64,000 nucleotides of DNA, taken from the NCBI RefSeq assembly GCF_963378075.1, contig NZ_OY726394.1, forward strand, positions 1,798,001 through 1,862,000, given 5' to 3'. The stretch is from Mycolicibacter sp. MU0083. GTDB taxonomy: Bacteria > Actinomycetota > Actinomycetes > Mycobacteriales > Mycobacteriaceae. The translations under genes and the position numbers were made by a program. Shown piece after piece: positions 39,365 to 48,600 of this stretch (positions are counted from its first letter, which is position 1; the number at the start of each line of letters is the position of its first letter). The notes under the pieces were generated by a model, which was not told the DNA's origin, ran no database searches, and was given only the letters and a program-made list of their open reading frames with translations.

Positions 39365-40546
39365 TCACCGCCCCGCATTCCCCGCCTTCACCAGCGGCGA
39401 CGGGAATCGCGGCGGCACCCGCACCCCGTCCAGCCATGCGGTGAGCTCCCGCGCCCGCTGCTCCAACACCGAACGCGCCGCCGCACCCGGATCCTCGAGG
39501 AACTGCACCACCACCTCGGCGGCGGCGTTCTGATACCAGCCGCCGACGATTCGGCCGTTCCACCACACCGTCGGCCCGGCGTTGCCGTTGTTGTCGAACA
39601 ACCGGCCGCGGTGCTCGCCGAGATACCAGTCGCGGTGATACCAGCCCATCGTGGTGACATCGAGGCCCGGCAGCAGCGCACCCCACGGGTCGGGCTCCGG
39701 CTCGGGCTCCAGGTCATCGGGCAGGGCATAACCGGGCGTCCCGTGCAGGTCGACCTGCACCGCACCGATCTCGGTCAACGCTTTGCCGACCGCGGTCTTG
39801 GTGGTGCCGAACCACCACTTGATGTCCTCGGCGGTGGCCGGGCCGAACGCCCGCAGCCAGGTTCGGATCAGCTCGGCCTGCGCCGGCCCGGCCACCACCG
39901 GATCGGCTGCAGAACCGAGCCAGCTTTCCGCCGTCGCCCACCGCGGCCGCGACGACGTCCAACCGCCCTCGTTGGGCCCGCGCACGATCGCACCCTGGGC
40001 GCCGAGCACGGTCAGCGCCCGCGGCGCCAGGGGAGTCTCGCCGCCGTAGGCCTTGCCGGGGGCGGGGTTGTAGGTGCCGGCCAGCTCGGGCAGGGCGGCA
40101 CGCAGTTCGGTGCTGGTGGCCGGGCCGTGCGCATCGAGGTGGGCCAGCACCGCCGCACACGCCCGGGCCAGCCACCGTTCGCCGTCGTCGGCCACACCCG
40201 CTTTGACGACATCGGCGATCAGCCGGCGCCGCTCGGTGTCGGCCACCTTGTCGCTGGCGGCGGCCTGCACCAGCGGCAGATCGGCGGGGTCGACCACCCA
40301 CAACGTGCGGCGCATCGCCAGATGCTTGACCAGCGACCGCTTCTCATACAGGGCGTCGCTCAAATCGGTGACGGCGAACCCCGAGGACCGCGCCCACAAC
40401 GACAGGTACGGGGTCGCCGGGTCGGTGCCGTGCAGGCCGATCAGCGTCCCGGCAACCTCGGTGATCGAATCAGCCTCGGCCCCCACGGCCAGGAAATGGC
40501 GACGCGCCAACCGGTTGCGCCGCTCGGCGACGGTGAAGGTCCGCAC
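39365..40546 (-). CDS. winged-helix DNA-binding domain protein (HTH_42, YcaQ/AlkZ-like superfamily)
   Basis: 393 residues beginning MRTFTVAERRNRLARRHFLA. The stretch TLIGLHGTDPATPYLSLWAR and several winged-helix-like segments (LVKHLAMRRTLWVVDPADLP, TWLRAFGPATAEDIKWWFGTT, VQFLEDPGAAARSVLEQRAREL) fit the HTH_42 family, which includes the YcaQ and AlkZ interstrand-crosslink DNA glycosylases. The catalytic Q-x-Q or Q-x-D motif expected after the LxGL segment reads H-G-T-D, so glycosylase activity is uncertain. It follows the 82-residue gene by 3 bp. Position differs from Rv1639c, which I do not find here. Confidence 0.72.
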   Translation of the reverse strand: MRTFTVAERRNRLARRHFLAVGAEADSITEVAGTLIGLHGTDPATPYLSLWARSSGFAVTDLSDALYEKRSLVKHLAMRRTLWVVDPADLPLVQAAASDKVADTERRRLIADVVKAGVADDGERWLARACAAVLAHLDAHGPATSTELRAALPELAGTYNPAPGKAYGGETPLAPRALTVLGAQGAIVRGPNEGGWTSSRPRWATAESWLGSAADPVVAGPAQAELIRTWLRAFGPATAEDIKWWFGTTKTAVGKALTEIGAVQVDLHGTPGYALPDDLEPEPEPDPWGALLPGLDVTTMGWYHRDWYLGEHRGRLFDNNGNAGPTVWWNGRIVGGWYQNAAAEVVVQFLEDPGAAARSVLEQRARELTAWLDGVRVPPRFPSPLVKAGNAGR

Positions 40547-40549
40547 CGG

Positions 40550-40798
40550 TCAGTGCTCACCCTCACGCATCGACTTGCGGATCTGCTCCAGCTTGTCGGC
40601 GGCCGCGCGCTGCCGGTCCTCGAACTGCTGCTCGACGCTGCGCCCCGCCGGGGTCTCGGCGTCCAGCTCCCGGGTTCCGATCGAGGTCTGGACGCGACGC
40701 TCGATCTTCTCGCGCACCGATTCGAACGTCGGCACGCCGGCGTCGGTGTACCCGGTGTCCGGCTGCGGGTCGCTCGGATCGTCACCCATGGTCGCCAC
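40550..40798 (-). CDS. conserved small hypothetical protein (possibly Rv1638A-like)
   Basis: 82 residues: MATMGDDPSDPQPDTGYTDA at the N-terminus is acidic and probably disordered, followed by a predicted helix pair (TFESVREKIERRVQTSIGTREL, SVEQQFEDRQRAAADKLEQIRKSMREGEH). Charged, no membrane segment, no cysteine. ATG 40798 or 40789 could start it. It is the first gene of a minus-strand unit with the winged-helix gene. The Rv1638A comparison rests on size and position only. Confidence 0.65.
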   Translation of the reverse strand: MATMGDDPSDPQPDTGYTDAGVPTFESVREKIERRVQTSIGTRELDAETPAGRSVEQQFEDRQRAAADKLEQIRKSMREGEH

Positions 40799-40939
40799 GT
40801 TACCGCGGTCGTCAGGGGCGGGGAGGGCGGCGATTCGCCGCTATCGTCACCGCGGACGTGCCGGGGAAGCCGGGAACTATGAGGTGAACTAATCGCCGGT
40901 GGCTGGGTCGGCGATGCGCAAGCAGTGCTGAACTGCTGC

Positions 40940-41224
40940 TAGACTTCCCTACGCGACCGTCCCGGCGTACGCCAGGACAGCAAGTGGAGTTCCCTCCCAC
41001 CACTAGCTGAGGAGCAATCCTCACAGGCTCAGTGGTCCGGTCGCAGGCGGTGCGAATCGCCTGCTCTGCGCGGTGCGCAGGCGGCTTGACGTTGGTTCAG
41101 GCCGTGATCGGTCGGTATGGGCCCTGCTTCGTGCAGGGCTTTTTTGCTGGTGGGTGGGCTTAACGCCGCTGCGTCCGGACGAGCACTGCGGCGGCCGCGA
41201 CCGAAGACTACCCAAGGAGGTCCC
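40940..41224 (+). ncRNA. infC leader RNA with intrinsic terminator (attenuator candidate)
   Basis: A TAGACT -10-like hexamer at 40940-40945 would start a leader of about 270 bases with no protein gene. It contains a GNRA-capped hairpin TGAGGA-GCAA-TCCTCA (41008-41023) nested inside CCACT (41000-41004)/AGTGG (41031-41035), then a Rho-independent terminator at 41121-41145 placed about 80 bases before the infC start. This looks like transcription attenuation of the infC-rpmI-rplT operon, as known for L20 or IF3 leaders in other bacteria; the sensing ligand here is unknown. Confidence 0.65.
41121..41145 (+). terminator. intrinsic terminator in the infC leader
   Basis: Stem GCCCTGC (41121-41127) and GCAGGGC (41133-41139) around TTCGT, immediately followed by six T residues (41140-41145). 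Such a U-tract is rare in this GC-rich window. It precedes rather than follows genes, which points to attenuation. Confidence 0.8.
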
Positions 41225-41830
<606 letters not shown>

Positions 41831-41857
41831 ACAATCCGATACCAGAACTGAGGAAAC

Positions 41858-42052
41858 ATGCCTAAGGCGAAAACCCACAGCGGCGCTTCGAAGCGGTTCC
41901 GTCGCACCGGAACCGGCAAGATCGTGCGGCAGAAGGCGAACCGTCGCCACCTGCTCGAGCACAAGCCGAGCACCCGCACCCGCCGTCTGGCCGGCCGCAC
42001 CGACGTGGCTGCTGGCGACGCCAAGCGCGTCAACGCGATGCTGAACGGCTGA
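41858..42052 (+). CDS. rpmI: 50S ribosomal protein L35
   Basis: 64 residues, very basic, starting [20 protein letters not shown] and ending RVNAMLNG. The family start PKxKTHxGxxKRF is exact. It lies 27 bp after infC and 57 bp before rplT, the usual infC-rpmI-rplT order, and shares the leader control upstream of infC. GAGGAAACATG provides the ribosome-binding site. Confidence 0.97.
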   Translation: MPKAKTHSGASKRFRRTGTGKIVRQKANRRHLLEHKPSTRTRRLAGRTDVAAGDAKRVNAMLNG

Positions 42053-42109
42053 CCCCGGCCGCTTTCTGCACTGCAATTCCCTTACGCCCAACGAGAGTAG
42101 GAACACCCC

Positions 42110-42499
42110 ATGGCACGCGTGAAGCGCGCAGTCAACGCCCAGAAGAAGCGTCGTACAGTCCTGAAGGCTTCGAAGGGTTACCGTGGCCAGCGGTCGCGGC
42201 TGTACCGCAAGGCCAAAGAGCAGCAGCTGCACTCGATGACCTATGCCTACCGCGACCGTCGCGCCCGCAAGGGTGAGTTCCGGAAGCTGTGGATCTCCCG
42301 GATCAACGCCGCGGCACGGCTCAACGGCATCACCTACAACCGCCTGATCCAGGGCCTCAAGGCCGCTGGTGTCGAGGTGGACCGCAAGAACCTCGCCGAG
42401 ATCGCCGTCAGCGACGCTGCCGCGTTCACCGCGCTGGTCGACGTCGCCCGGGCCGCGCTGCCCGAGGACGTCAACGCGCCCGCCGGCGAGGCTGCCTGA
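42110..42499 (+). CDS. rplT: 50S ribosomal protein L20
   Basis: 129 residues starting [20 protein letters not shown], the universal L20 N-terminus that threads into 23S rRNA and is required for early 50S assembly. The globular C-terminal domain begins near residue 60 ([20 protein letters not shown]). In several bacteria L20 represses its own operon through a leader; the structured leader upstream of infC is a candidate target here. The last ten residues ([11 protein letters not shown]) are an actinobacterial extension. Confidence 0.97.
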   Translation: MARVKRAVNAQKKRRTVLKASKGYRGQRSRLYRKAKEQQLHSMTYAYRDRRARKGEFRKLWISRINAAARLNGITYNRLIQGLKAAGVEVDRKNLAEIAVSDAAAFTALVDVARAALPEDVNAPAGEAA

Positions 42500-42513
42500 C
42501 CCGAACCGAGCCG

Positions 42514-43296
42514 ATGCTGACCGAACGTTCGGCCCGGGTGGTCGCGGCGGTCAAACTGCATCGGCACGCGGCCAGGAAGCGCGAACAGCGCTTCCTGGCC
42601 GAGGGGCCCAATCTGATCGAGGCCGCGATCTCCCGCGGCCTGGTCCTCGAGGTCTTCGCCACCGAGGCGGCCGCCGACCGGCACCACGACCTGCTGACCT
42701 CAGCGCAGGTCCCGGTCCGGGCGGTCACCGAGCGGGCGGCGAAAGCACTGTCTGACACCGTCACTCCGACCGGAATGGTCGCGGTCTGTGATCTTCCCCA
42801 GCCGCAACTGGCCGAGGTGCTGCCGGGTTCCGGTCTGGTCGCCGTCGCGGTCGGTGTCTCCGAACCCGGCAACGCCGGCACCCTGATCCGGCTGGGACAT
42901 GCGATGGGCGCCGGCGCGGTGGTGCTGGCCGGCCACAGCGTCGACCCCTACAACGGCAAGTGCCTGCGGGCATCGACCGGAAGCATCTTCGCGGTGCCGG
43001 TGGTAGTCGAACCCGACACCGACGCGGTGATCGCCGCGCTGCGCGCCGCTGGCCTGCGCATCCTGGCCACCGCACTCGACGGCGCGGTGGACCTGGCCGA
43101 CGCCGACCTGACCGCACCTACCGCGTGGCTGTTCGGGCCGGAAGCCCACGGCCTGGCGCCGGAGATCGCCGCAGCCGCCGACCAGCGGGTGCGCATCGAA
43201 ATGCCCGGCGACGCCGAGAGCCTGAATGTTGCTGCGGCAGCAGCGATCTGCCTCTACCAGAGTTCGCGGGTGCTGGCCGGCTCGGCCCGGCCCTAG
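42514..43296 (+). CDS. tsnR: SPOUT-class RNA 2'-O-methyltransferase TsnR-like (Rv1644)
   Basis: 260 residues with an N-terminal L30e-like substrate-binding domain (RKREQRFLAEGPNLIEAAI) and a C-terminal SpoU/TrmH knot. Motif 1 is VGVSEPGNAGTLIR, motif 2 LFGPEAHGLAPEI and motif 3 SLNVAAAAAICLYQ, the SAM-binding trefoil knot. Probably methylates a ribose in rRNA; the thiostrepton-resistance name is inherited and does not prove the target. ATG 42514 lies 14 bp after rplT. Its stop overlaps the convergent oxygenase gene by 4 bp. Confidence 0.87.
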   Translation: MLTERSARVVAAVKLHRHAARKREQRFLAEGPNLIEAAISRGLVLEVFATEAAADRHHDLLTSAQVPVRAVTERAAKALSDTVTPTGMVAVCDLPQPQLAEVLPGSGLVAVAVGVSEPGNAGTLIRLGHAMGAGAVVLAGHSVDPYNGKCLRASTGSIFAVPVVVEPDTDAVIAALRAAGLRILATALDGAVDLADADLTAPTAWLFGPEAHGLAPEIAAAADQRVRIEMPGDAESLNVAAAAAICLYQSSRVLAGSARP

Positions 43297-44411
43297 GCGA
43301 CCTTGGGTCGGGGCCGCGACGGACGCGGACGCGGGGCCAGTCCACCGCCGGCGGCCAGCGAGAACGTGTTGTGCATCAACTCCCCGGCCCGCTCGACCAG
43401 TTTCATCGCGGGGCTCACCGGCGGCACGTAGTGCATGCCGCTGGAGCGACGCTCTTTCGGCGGACTGCTGAACCACGGCGCCTCGATCGGGGGCGCGTCT
43501 TTGGCGATCTTGCCCTGCTCGCGCCGGTAGCCGGCCAGGGCGCGGGGGTGCAACCGGATCTCGTCGGGCACGAACGTGAACGCCATGTGGGCGACCTTGC
43601 CGATCAGCCGGAACAGCACCTCGTCGCCGTCGGACCAGCGCAGCCCGGCCTTCTCCCGCACCACCGGCTCGAACAGGCCGGCCGCCACCCACCGTTGTGC
43701 GGCCAGCGCCGGACGGAAGATCTGGTCCCACACCGAGGTCGGGATCGGGACGAACCACGGCTTGGGGATCCGGATGTTGAGGATGTCCACGGCGGCCTGG
43801 GTCAGTTCCAGCTCGTCTTCGCAGACCCGGTCCCAGTACTCGCAGAAGTCCTCCCAGGACTTCGGAACCGGACGCATGCTCATGCCGTACATCTGGTACC
43901 ACTGCACGTGCTCGTCGAACAGTTGACGCTTCTCGGCCAGAGTCAGTCCGCCGCAGAAGTATTCGCCGAGCTTGATGATCATCATGAAGAACGTGGCGTG
44001 CGCCCAATAGAAGGTGTCGGGGTCCAGGGCGTGATAGCGCCGGCCCTGATCGTCGACGCCCTTGATGTCGCGGTGGTAGTCGCGGATGGCGGCGCCGGTG
44101 TGCTGGGCCATCGCCCCGTCGTAGACCACGCCCATGATCGGGTAGACCGAGCGCGTCACCCGCTGCATCGGTTCGCTCAAGATGGTGGAGTGCTCGGTGA
44201 CGCCGGCGCCCAGGCCCGGATACATGTTCTCGATGGCGCCGATCCAGATGCCCATGATCCCGGTGCGCAGATCGCCGAAGTACTTCCAGGTCAGCGAATC
44301 GGAGTTCAGCGGTTTCACGGCGGTGGCGGGTTTGGGGGCGGGCGCTGCGGTGTCGTGCTCGGGGCTTGCGGGCGCCTGCTCGACGGAGGCGGTGGGGGTA
44401 ACGGTCATCAC
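43293..44411 (-). CDS. MpaB-family (DUF2236) oxygenase (Rv1645c-like)
   Basis: 372 residues. Segments such as LRTGIMGIWIGAIENMYPGLGAGVTEHSTI, the HATFFMMI and YRREQGKIA regions, and invariant His/Arg positions fit the DUF2236/latex-clearing-protein superfamily of haem-binding oxygenases, named for MpaB of mycophenolic acid synthesis. Substrate unknown. The N-terminal 35 residues are a Pro/Ala/Thr-rich linker and the C-terminus is Arg/Pro-rich. The start ATG 44411 overlaps a second ATG (MMTV). Its stop overlaps the tsnR stop at the shared ctag. Confidence 0.8.
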   Translation of the reverse strand: MMTVTPTASVEQAPASPEHDTAAPAPKPATAVKPLNSDSLTWKYFGDLRTGIMGIWIGAIENMYPGLGAGVTEHSTILSEPMQRVTRSVYPIMGVVYDGAMAQHTGAAIRDYHRDIKGVDDQGRRYHALDPDTFYWAHATFFMMIIKLGEYFCGGLTLAEKRQLFDEHVQWYQMYGMSMRPVPKSWEDFCEYWDRVCEDELELTQAAVDILNIRIPKPWFVPIPTSVWDQIFRPALAAQRWVAAGLFEPVVREKAGLRWSDGDEVLFRLIGKVAHMAFTFVPDEIRLHPRALAGYRREQGKIAKDAPPIEAPWFSSPPKERRSSGMHYVPPVSPAMKLVERAGELMHNTFSLAAGGGLAPRPRPSRPRPKVA

Positions 44412-44563
44412 GTCTCCTGTCTCGAAACCTGAAACTACGATAATTGTGATAACAAGCGTTGTCTACATCCGCTGTGGCGCGTCGCACGCCCGATCGACAG
44501 CGTGGCGTGCACCACTTGTGGCGCCGTTGCCGGTGTCCGCGGCGGCCACATACGCTGAGTCGC

Positions 44564-45469
44564 ATGGACCTCGAGCCCAGCCGCCGGCGGGCCGACGAGC
44601 TCGGGGAGGCGGTGGAGATGTCCGACGAGTCGAAATCCACGCGCCGCCCCACTTTCTCCCTCGACGAGGCCGCCGCCTGGTTGAACCGCACCACCAACGA
44701 CGTCCGGGTCGTGGACCTGGTGCGCAAGGTGCGGCGGGCACTGCCCGGCGATCCCGAGTTCGGCGACCCGCTGTCGACCGCCGGCGACGGGGGACCGGAG
44801 GCGGCCGCGCGGGCGGCCGACCGGCTGATGGGGGACCGCTCCGCCGCATCGCGAGAGGTCAGCCTGGGTGCCCTGCAGGTCTGGCAGGCGCTGAGCCAGC
44901 GGATGTCGCGGCCGCCGGGCAATCCCGAGTCGACGCTGGTCTTCACCGACCTGGTCGGCTTCTCCACCTGGTCGCTGCAGTCCGGTGACGACGCCACCTT
45001 GACCCTGCTGCGCCGGGTGGCGCGGGCGATCGAGCCGCCGATGCTCGATGCCGGCGGCCGGATCGTCAAACGCATGGGCGACGGGCTGATGGCGGTGTTC
45101 CGCGACCCGCTGGTGGCCGTGACCGCGGTGCTGCAGGCCCAGGAGGCCATCGGCACCGTCGAGGTCAACGGGCACACCCCGCGGATGCGGGTCGGCATCC
45201 ACACCGGCCGGCCGCAGCGGTTGGCCGACGACTGGCTGGGCGTGGACGTCAATATCGCCGCCCGCGTCATGGAGCGCGCCGCCAAGGGCGGAATCGTGGT
45301 TTCCGGGCCGACTCTGGAACGGATCGATCCCGCCGCGCTGGAGGAGCTGGGAGTGGTTGCCAAGCGGGCGCGCCGTCAGGTGCTCGCCGCCAAGACCAGC
45401 GGCGTCCCGGCCGATCTGACCATGTTTCGGCTCAAGACGGTTCGCCAGAGCCCGGTCGACACCGACTGA
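44564..45469 (+). CDS. class III adenylate cyclase (Rv1647-like)
   Basis: 301 residues: helical N-terminal half (1-120) and a catalytic domain from about 122. All canonical residues are visible: metal ligands Asp129 (LVFTDLVGFS) and Asp173 (KRMGDGLMAVF), adenine-specifying Lys169 and Asp228, and transition-state Asn230 and Arg234 (GVDVNIAARVM). It should therefore make cAMP as a homodimer. ATG 44564 gives MDLEPSRRRADELGE. PE17, which I recall beside this gene in M. tuberculosis, is missing. Confidence 0.92.
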   Translation: MDLEPSRRRADELGEAVEMSDESKSTRRPTFSLDEAAAWLNRTTNDVRVVDLVRKVRRALPGDPEFGDPLSTAGDGGPEAAARAADRLMGDRSAASREVSLGALQVWQALSQRMSRPPGNPESTLVFTDLVGFSTWSLQSGDDATLTLLRRVARAIEPPMLDAGGRIVKRMGDGLMAVFRDPLVAVTAVLQAQEAIGTVEVNGHTPRMRVGIHTGRPQRLADDWLGVDVNIAARVMERAAKGGIVVSGPTLERIDPAALEELGVVAKRARRQVLAAKTSGVPADLTMFRLKTVRQSPVDTD

Positions 45470-45611
45470 TCACCCAACGTTGAGGTTCCGGGGGCCGCAG
45501 GCAATCCGTTCTACGAGTGGATGAACCCTGTTCCTTGGAATACCCTGCGGTGAGCAACGTAACTATTTGACCGGTTCTACACAGGTCGTCTTAACGCAGA
45601 AGCGGGGAATC

Positions 45612-48600
45612 ATGTCAGGTCGGCAGTACCGTCGGAACAACGGTCGCAAGGTGAATCGGCTGGTGGGTGCCGGTAGCACGGTGGCGGCGTTCCTGGCGTT
45701 CGGCATGGCCCCGCTGGCCTCGGCGCCCGCGGCGCACGCCGACTGGGACTTCGACTGGCTCGATGACCTGTTCACGCCGGTCTCAGACTCGGCCGTCGGC
45801 TGGGACAGCAACGCTTGGAACCTCGACTCGTGGTTCGACGCGGTGCCCGGCAGCGCGGCCGAGACCAGCGCTTTCGACATGTCGTCGATCTTCAACGACC
45901 TGGTCTACCAGCCCATCTACACGATGGTGGACTCGTTTATCGACAACCCGGCCAACTCCTGGTTGATCGAGATGATCAACGACTGGGCCCCCGAGGGCCA
46001 GATCTACCTCGGTGACGGTGCCGACGGCACGGCCGAGAACCCCGACGGTGGCGCGGGCGGTATCTGGTTCGGCAGTGGCGGTGCCGGTTTTGACGGCCAG
46101 GCCGGTGAGGACGGCGAAGACGCTATTGCACCTGGCGACGGTGGCGCCGCCGGCATGTTCGGCAACGGTGGTGCCGGCGGTGCGGGCTGGGACGGTCAGG
46201 ACGGCGGTGCCGGCGGTGCCGGCGGCAGCATCATGGGCATCGGTGGCGCCGGCGGTGACGGCGGTCTGGGCGGCAACGGCGGCGACGGTGGCGCAGCGAT
46301 GGGCTGGCTGTTCGGTATCGGTGGCGCCGGTGGCGCTGGTGGTGCGGGCGCAGCCGGTGAACAGGGCGATGTCGGCTCTTGGACCGATGGCGGCACAGGA
46401 GTCGGCGGCGTTGGCAACGACGGCGGTAACGGCGGTAACGGCGGTAAGGGCGGTGACGCCTCGAAGTCGTTGTTCGGAACCGGTGGTGCCGGTGGTGCCG
46501 GTGGTGCCGGCGGCGAGGGCGGCCAGGGCGGCACCGGTGCCGCGGGCGACGAGGACCACCGCGACGGTGGTGACGGCGGCAACGGTGGTGTCGGTGGCTC
46601 GGGCGGCAAGGGTGGCGCGGGTGGCGCCGGTGGTTCGCTGGGCAACGACGGCGCGGCCGGTGAAGACAGCGAGATCAACGGCAACGGCGGCATGGGCGGC
46701 ACCGGTGGTGTCGGTGCCGACGGCGACGACACCAATGAAGCAGGCAACGGCGGTAACGGTGGTGTCGGCGGCGACGGCGGTAAGTACGGCAACGGCGGAA
46801 CCGGTGGTACCGGCGGTGCCGGTGGTGTCGGTGGGACCGATGGCAACAACCATGCCGGTGGCGATGCATCCGTCGGTGGCACGGGCGGCAACGGTGGTGC
46901 CGGCGGCGCCAGTGGCACCGCGGCGGGTAATGCCGGTAACGGTGGTGTCGGCGGCGTCGGCGGTGCCGGGCACGCGGGTGTCAAGGGCACGAACGGCACT
47001 CACGCTACTGGCGACGACGGTGCCAACGGTGGTGATGGTCAGCAGGGCCACGCCGGCTTCGACGGCGGAAAGGGCGGCAATGGTGGGGCCGCTGGCGAAC
47101 TGAAGAACGACGACGGCGAAGAAGGTGTGGCCGGTAACGGCGGCGACGGCGGTGCCGGTGGCGCGGTCGGTGCCGGCGGTGACGGCGGGAACGGGGCCAA
47201 CGGCACTTGGGATGACGGAACCGGTGCCGGCGGCAACGGCGGCCAGGCGGGTGAGAACGGCACGATCGCGGGCAACGGTGGCGCGGGTGGCAAAGCGGGC
47301 GGCGAGGGCGCCGAAGACGGCAACACCGGTGCCGCTGGCAGCGACGATCCCGACGAGGCCAGTAAGGGCGGTAACGGCGGTAACGGTGCCGCCGGCGATG
47401 CCGAGCATCACGACGGTGGCGACGGCGGCCAGGGTGGCGATGGCGCCTTCGGCGGCGACGGCGGCACCGGTGGTAACGGCGGTAATGCGTTCGCCGGTAG
47501 CAACGGCAAGGGCGGCAATGGTGGCGACGGCGGCCAAGGCGCTGACGGTGCCAACGAGCCCGGCGCCAAGCCCAGTGCTGGCGGTAACGGCGGCGCGGGC
47601 GGTAACGGCGGCGACGGCGATGGTTCCGGTGCAGGTGGCAACGGCGGTGCCGGTGGTAACGGCGGCAAGGGCAGTACCGGTGTTGACGGGACCTGGGAGA
47701 ACGACGGCACCGGTAGCGGCGGCGACGGCTACAACGGCGGTAACGGTGGCGCGGGTGGTGCCGGTGGTGGTTCCGAGTCCGGCACCAACGGCAACGGCGG
47801 CAAGGGCGGCAACGCTGGCGATGGCGGCGACGGCGGTGACGGCGCCAAGGGCGACTGGGCTCAGCTAGGCCCGAACGGTTACGGATCTGGTGGCACCGGT
47901 GGCAACGCGGGCGATTACGGAAACGTCGGTGCAAGCGGTGCCGCGGGCACCGGTGGTGAAGACAGCACCGAGGGCACAGATGGTGGAGATGGCGCCCCTG
48001 GAAAGGCGGGTACCGGCGGTACCGGTGGCGACGGCGCCGACGGCACTGAGACGCACTGGAGCGGCGGTGCCGGTGGAACCGGTGGTGCCGGTGGCGTGCA
48101 CGGTACCGGCGGTACCGGCGGCAACGGCGGTGACGCTTACAACGACCCCGACACCAACATCGACCGCGCGACCACCGGCGGCAATGGCGGCGTCGGCGGT
48201 AAGGGCGGTGCCGGTGGCACCGAAGCGGGCGATGGCGGCGTAGGCGGTAACGGTGGTGACGGTGCCAAGGGCAGCCAGTACGGCGGCAACGGCGGTGCCG
48301 GCGGCGTGGGCGGCGCGGCTCTCGCGGACAACGCAAAGGGCGGTACCGGCGGTGACGGCGGTGCAGGCGGCACCGCGACCGGCTGGAAGTCCGGCGGCGA
48401 CTGGGGCATCGACACCTTCCCCGGCAAGTACTTCGCTGATGGCACCATCCTGGGCATCTCCGGCAACGGCGGTGCCGGCGGTGCCGGTGGCGCGGCTATC
48501 GGCGATGGTGCACACGGTGGTGACGGTGGCAGTGGTGGCGACGGTGGCTCGGCCGCCGGCGATGCCGGTACCCGGGTGATCTGGGGCGGCAACGGCGGCG

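Noticed and set aside
41117..41224. ATG 41117 as the infC start
   Set aside because: It would start inside the attenuator stem and add about 36 unconserved residues, and it lacks a Shine-Dalgarno; ATC 41225 has an ideal one.
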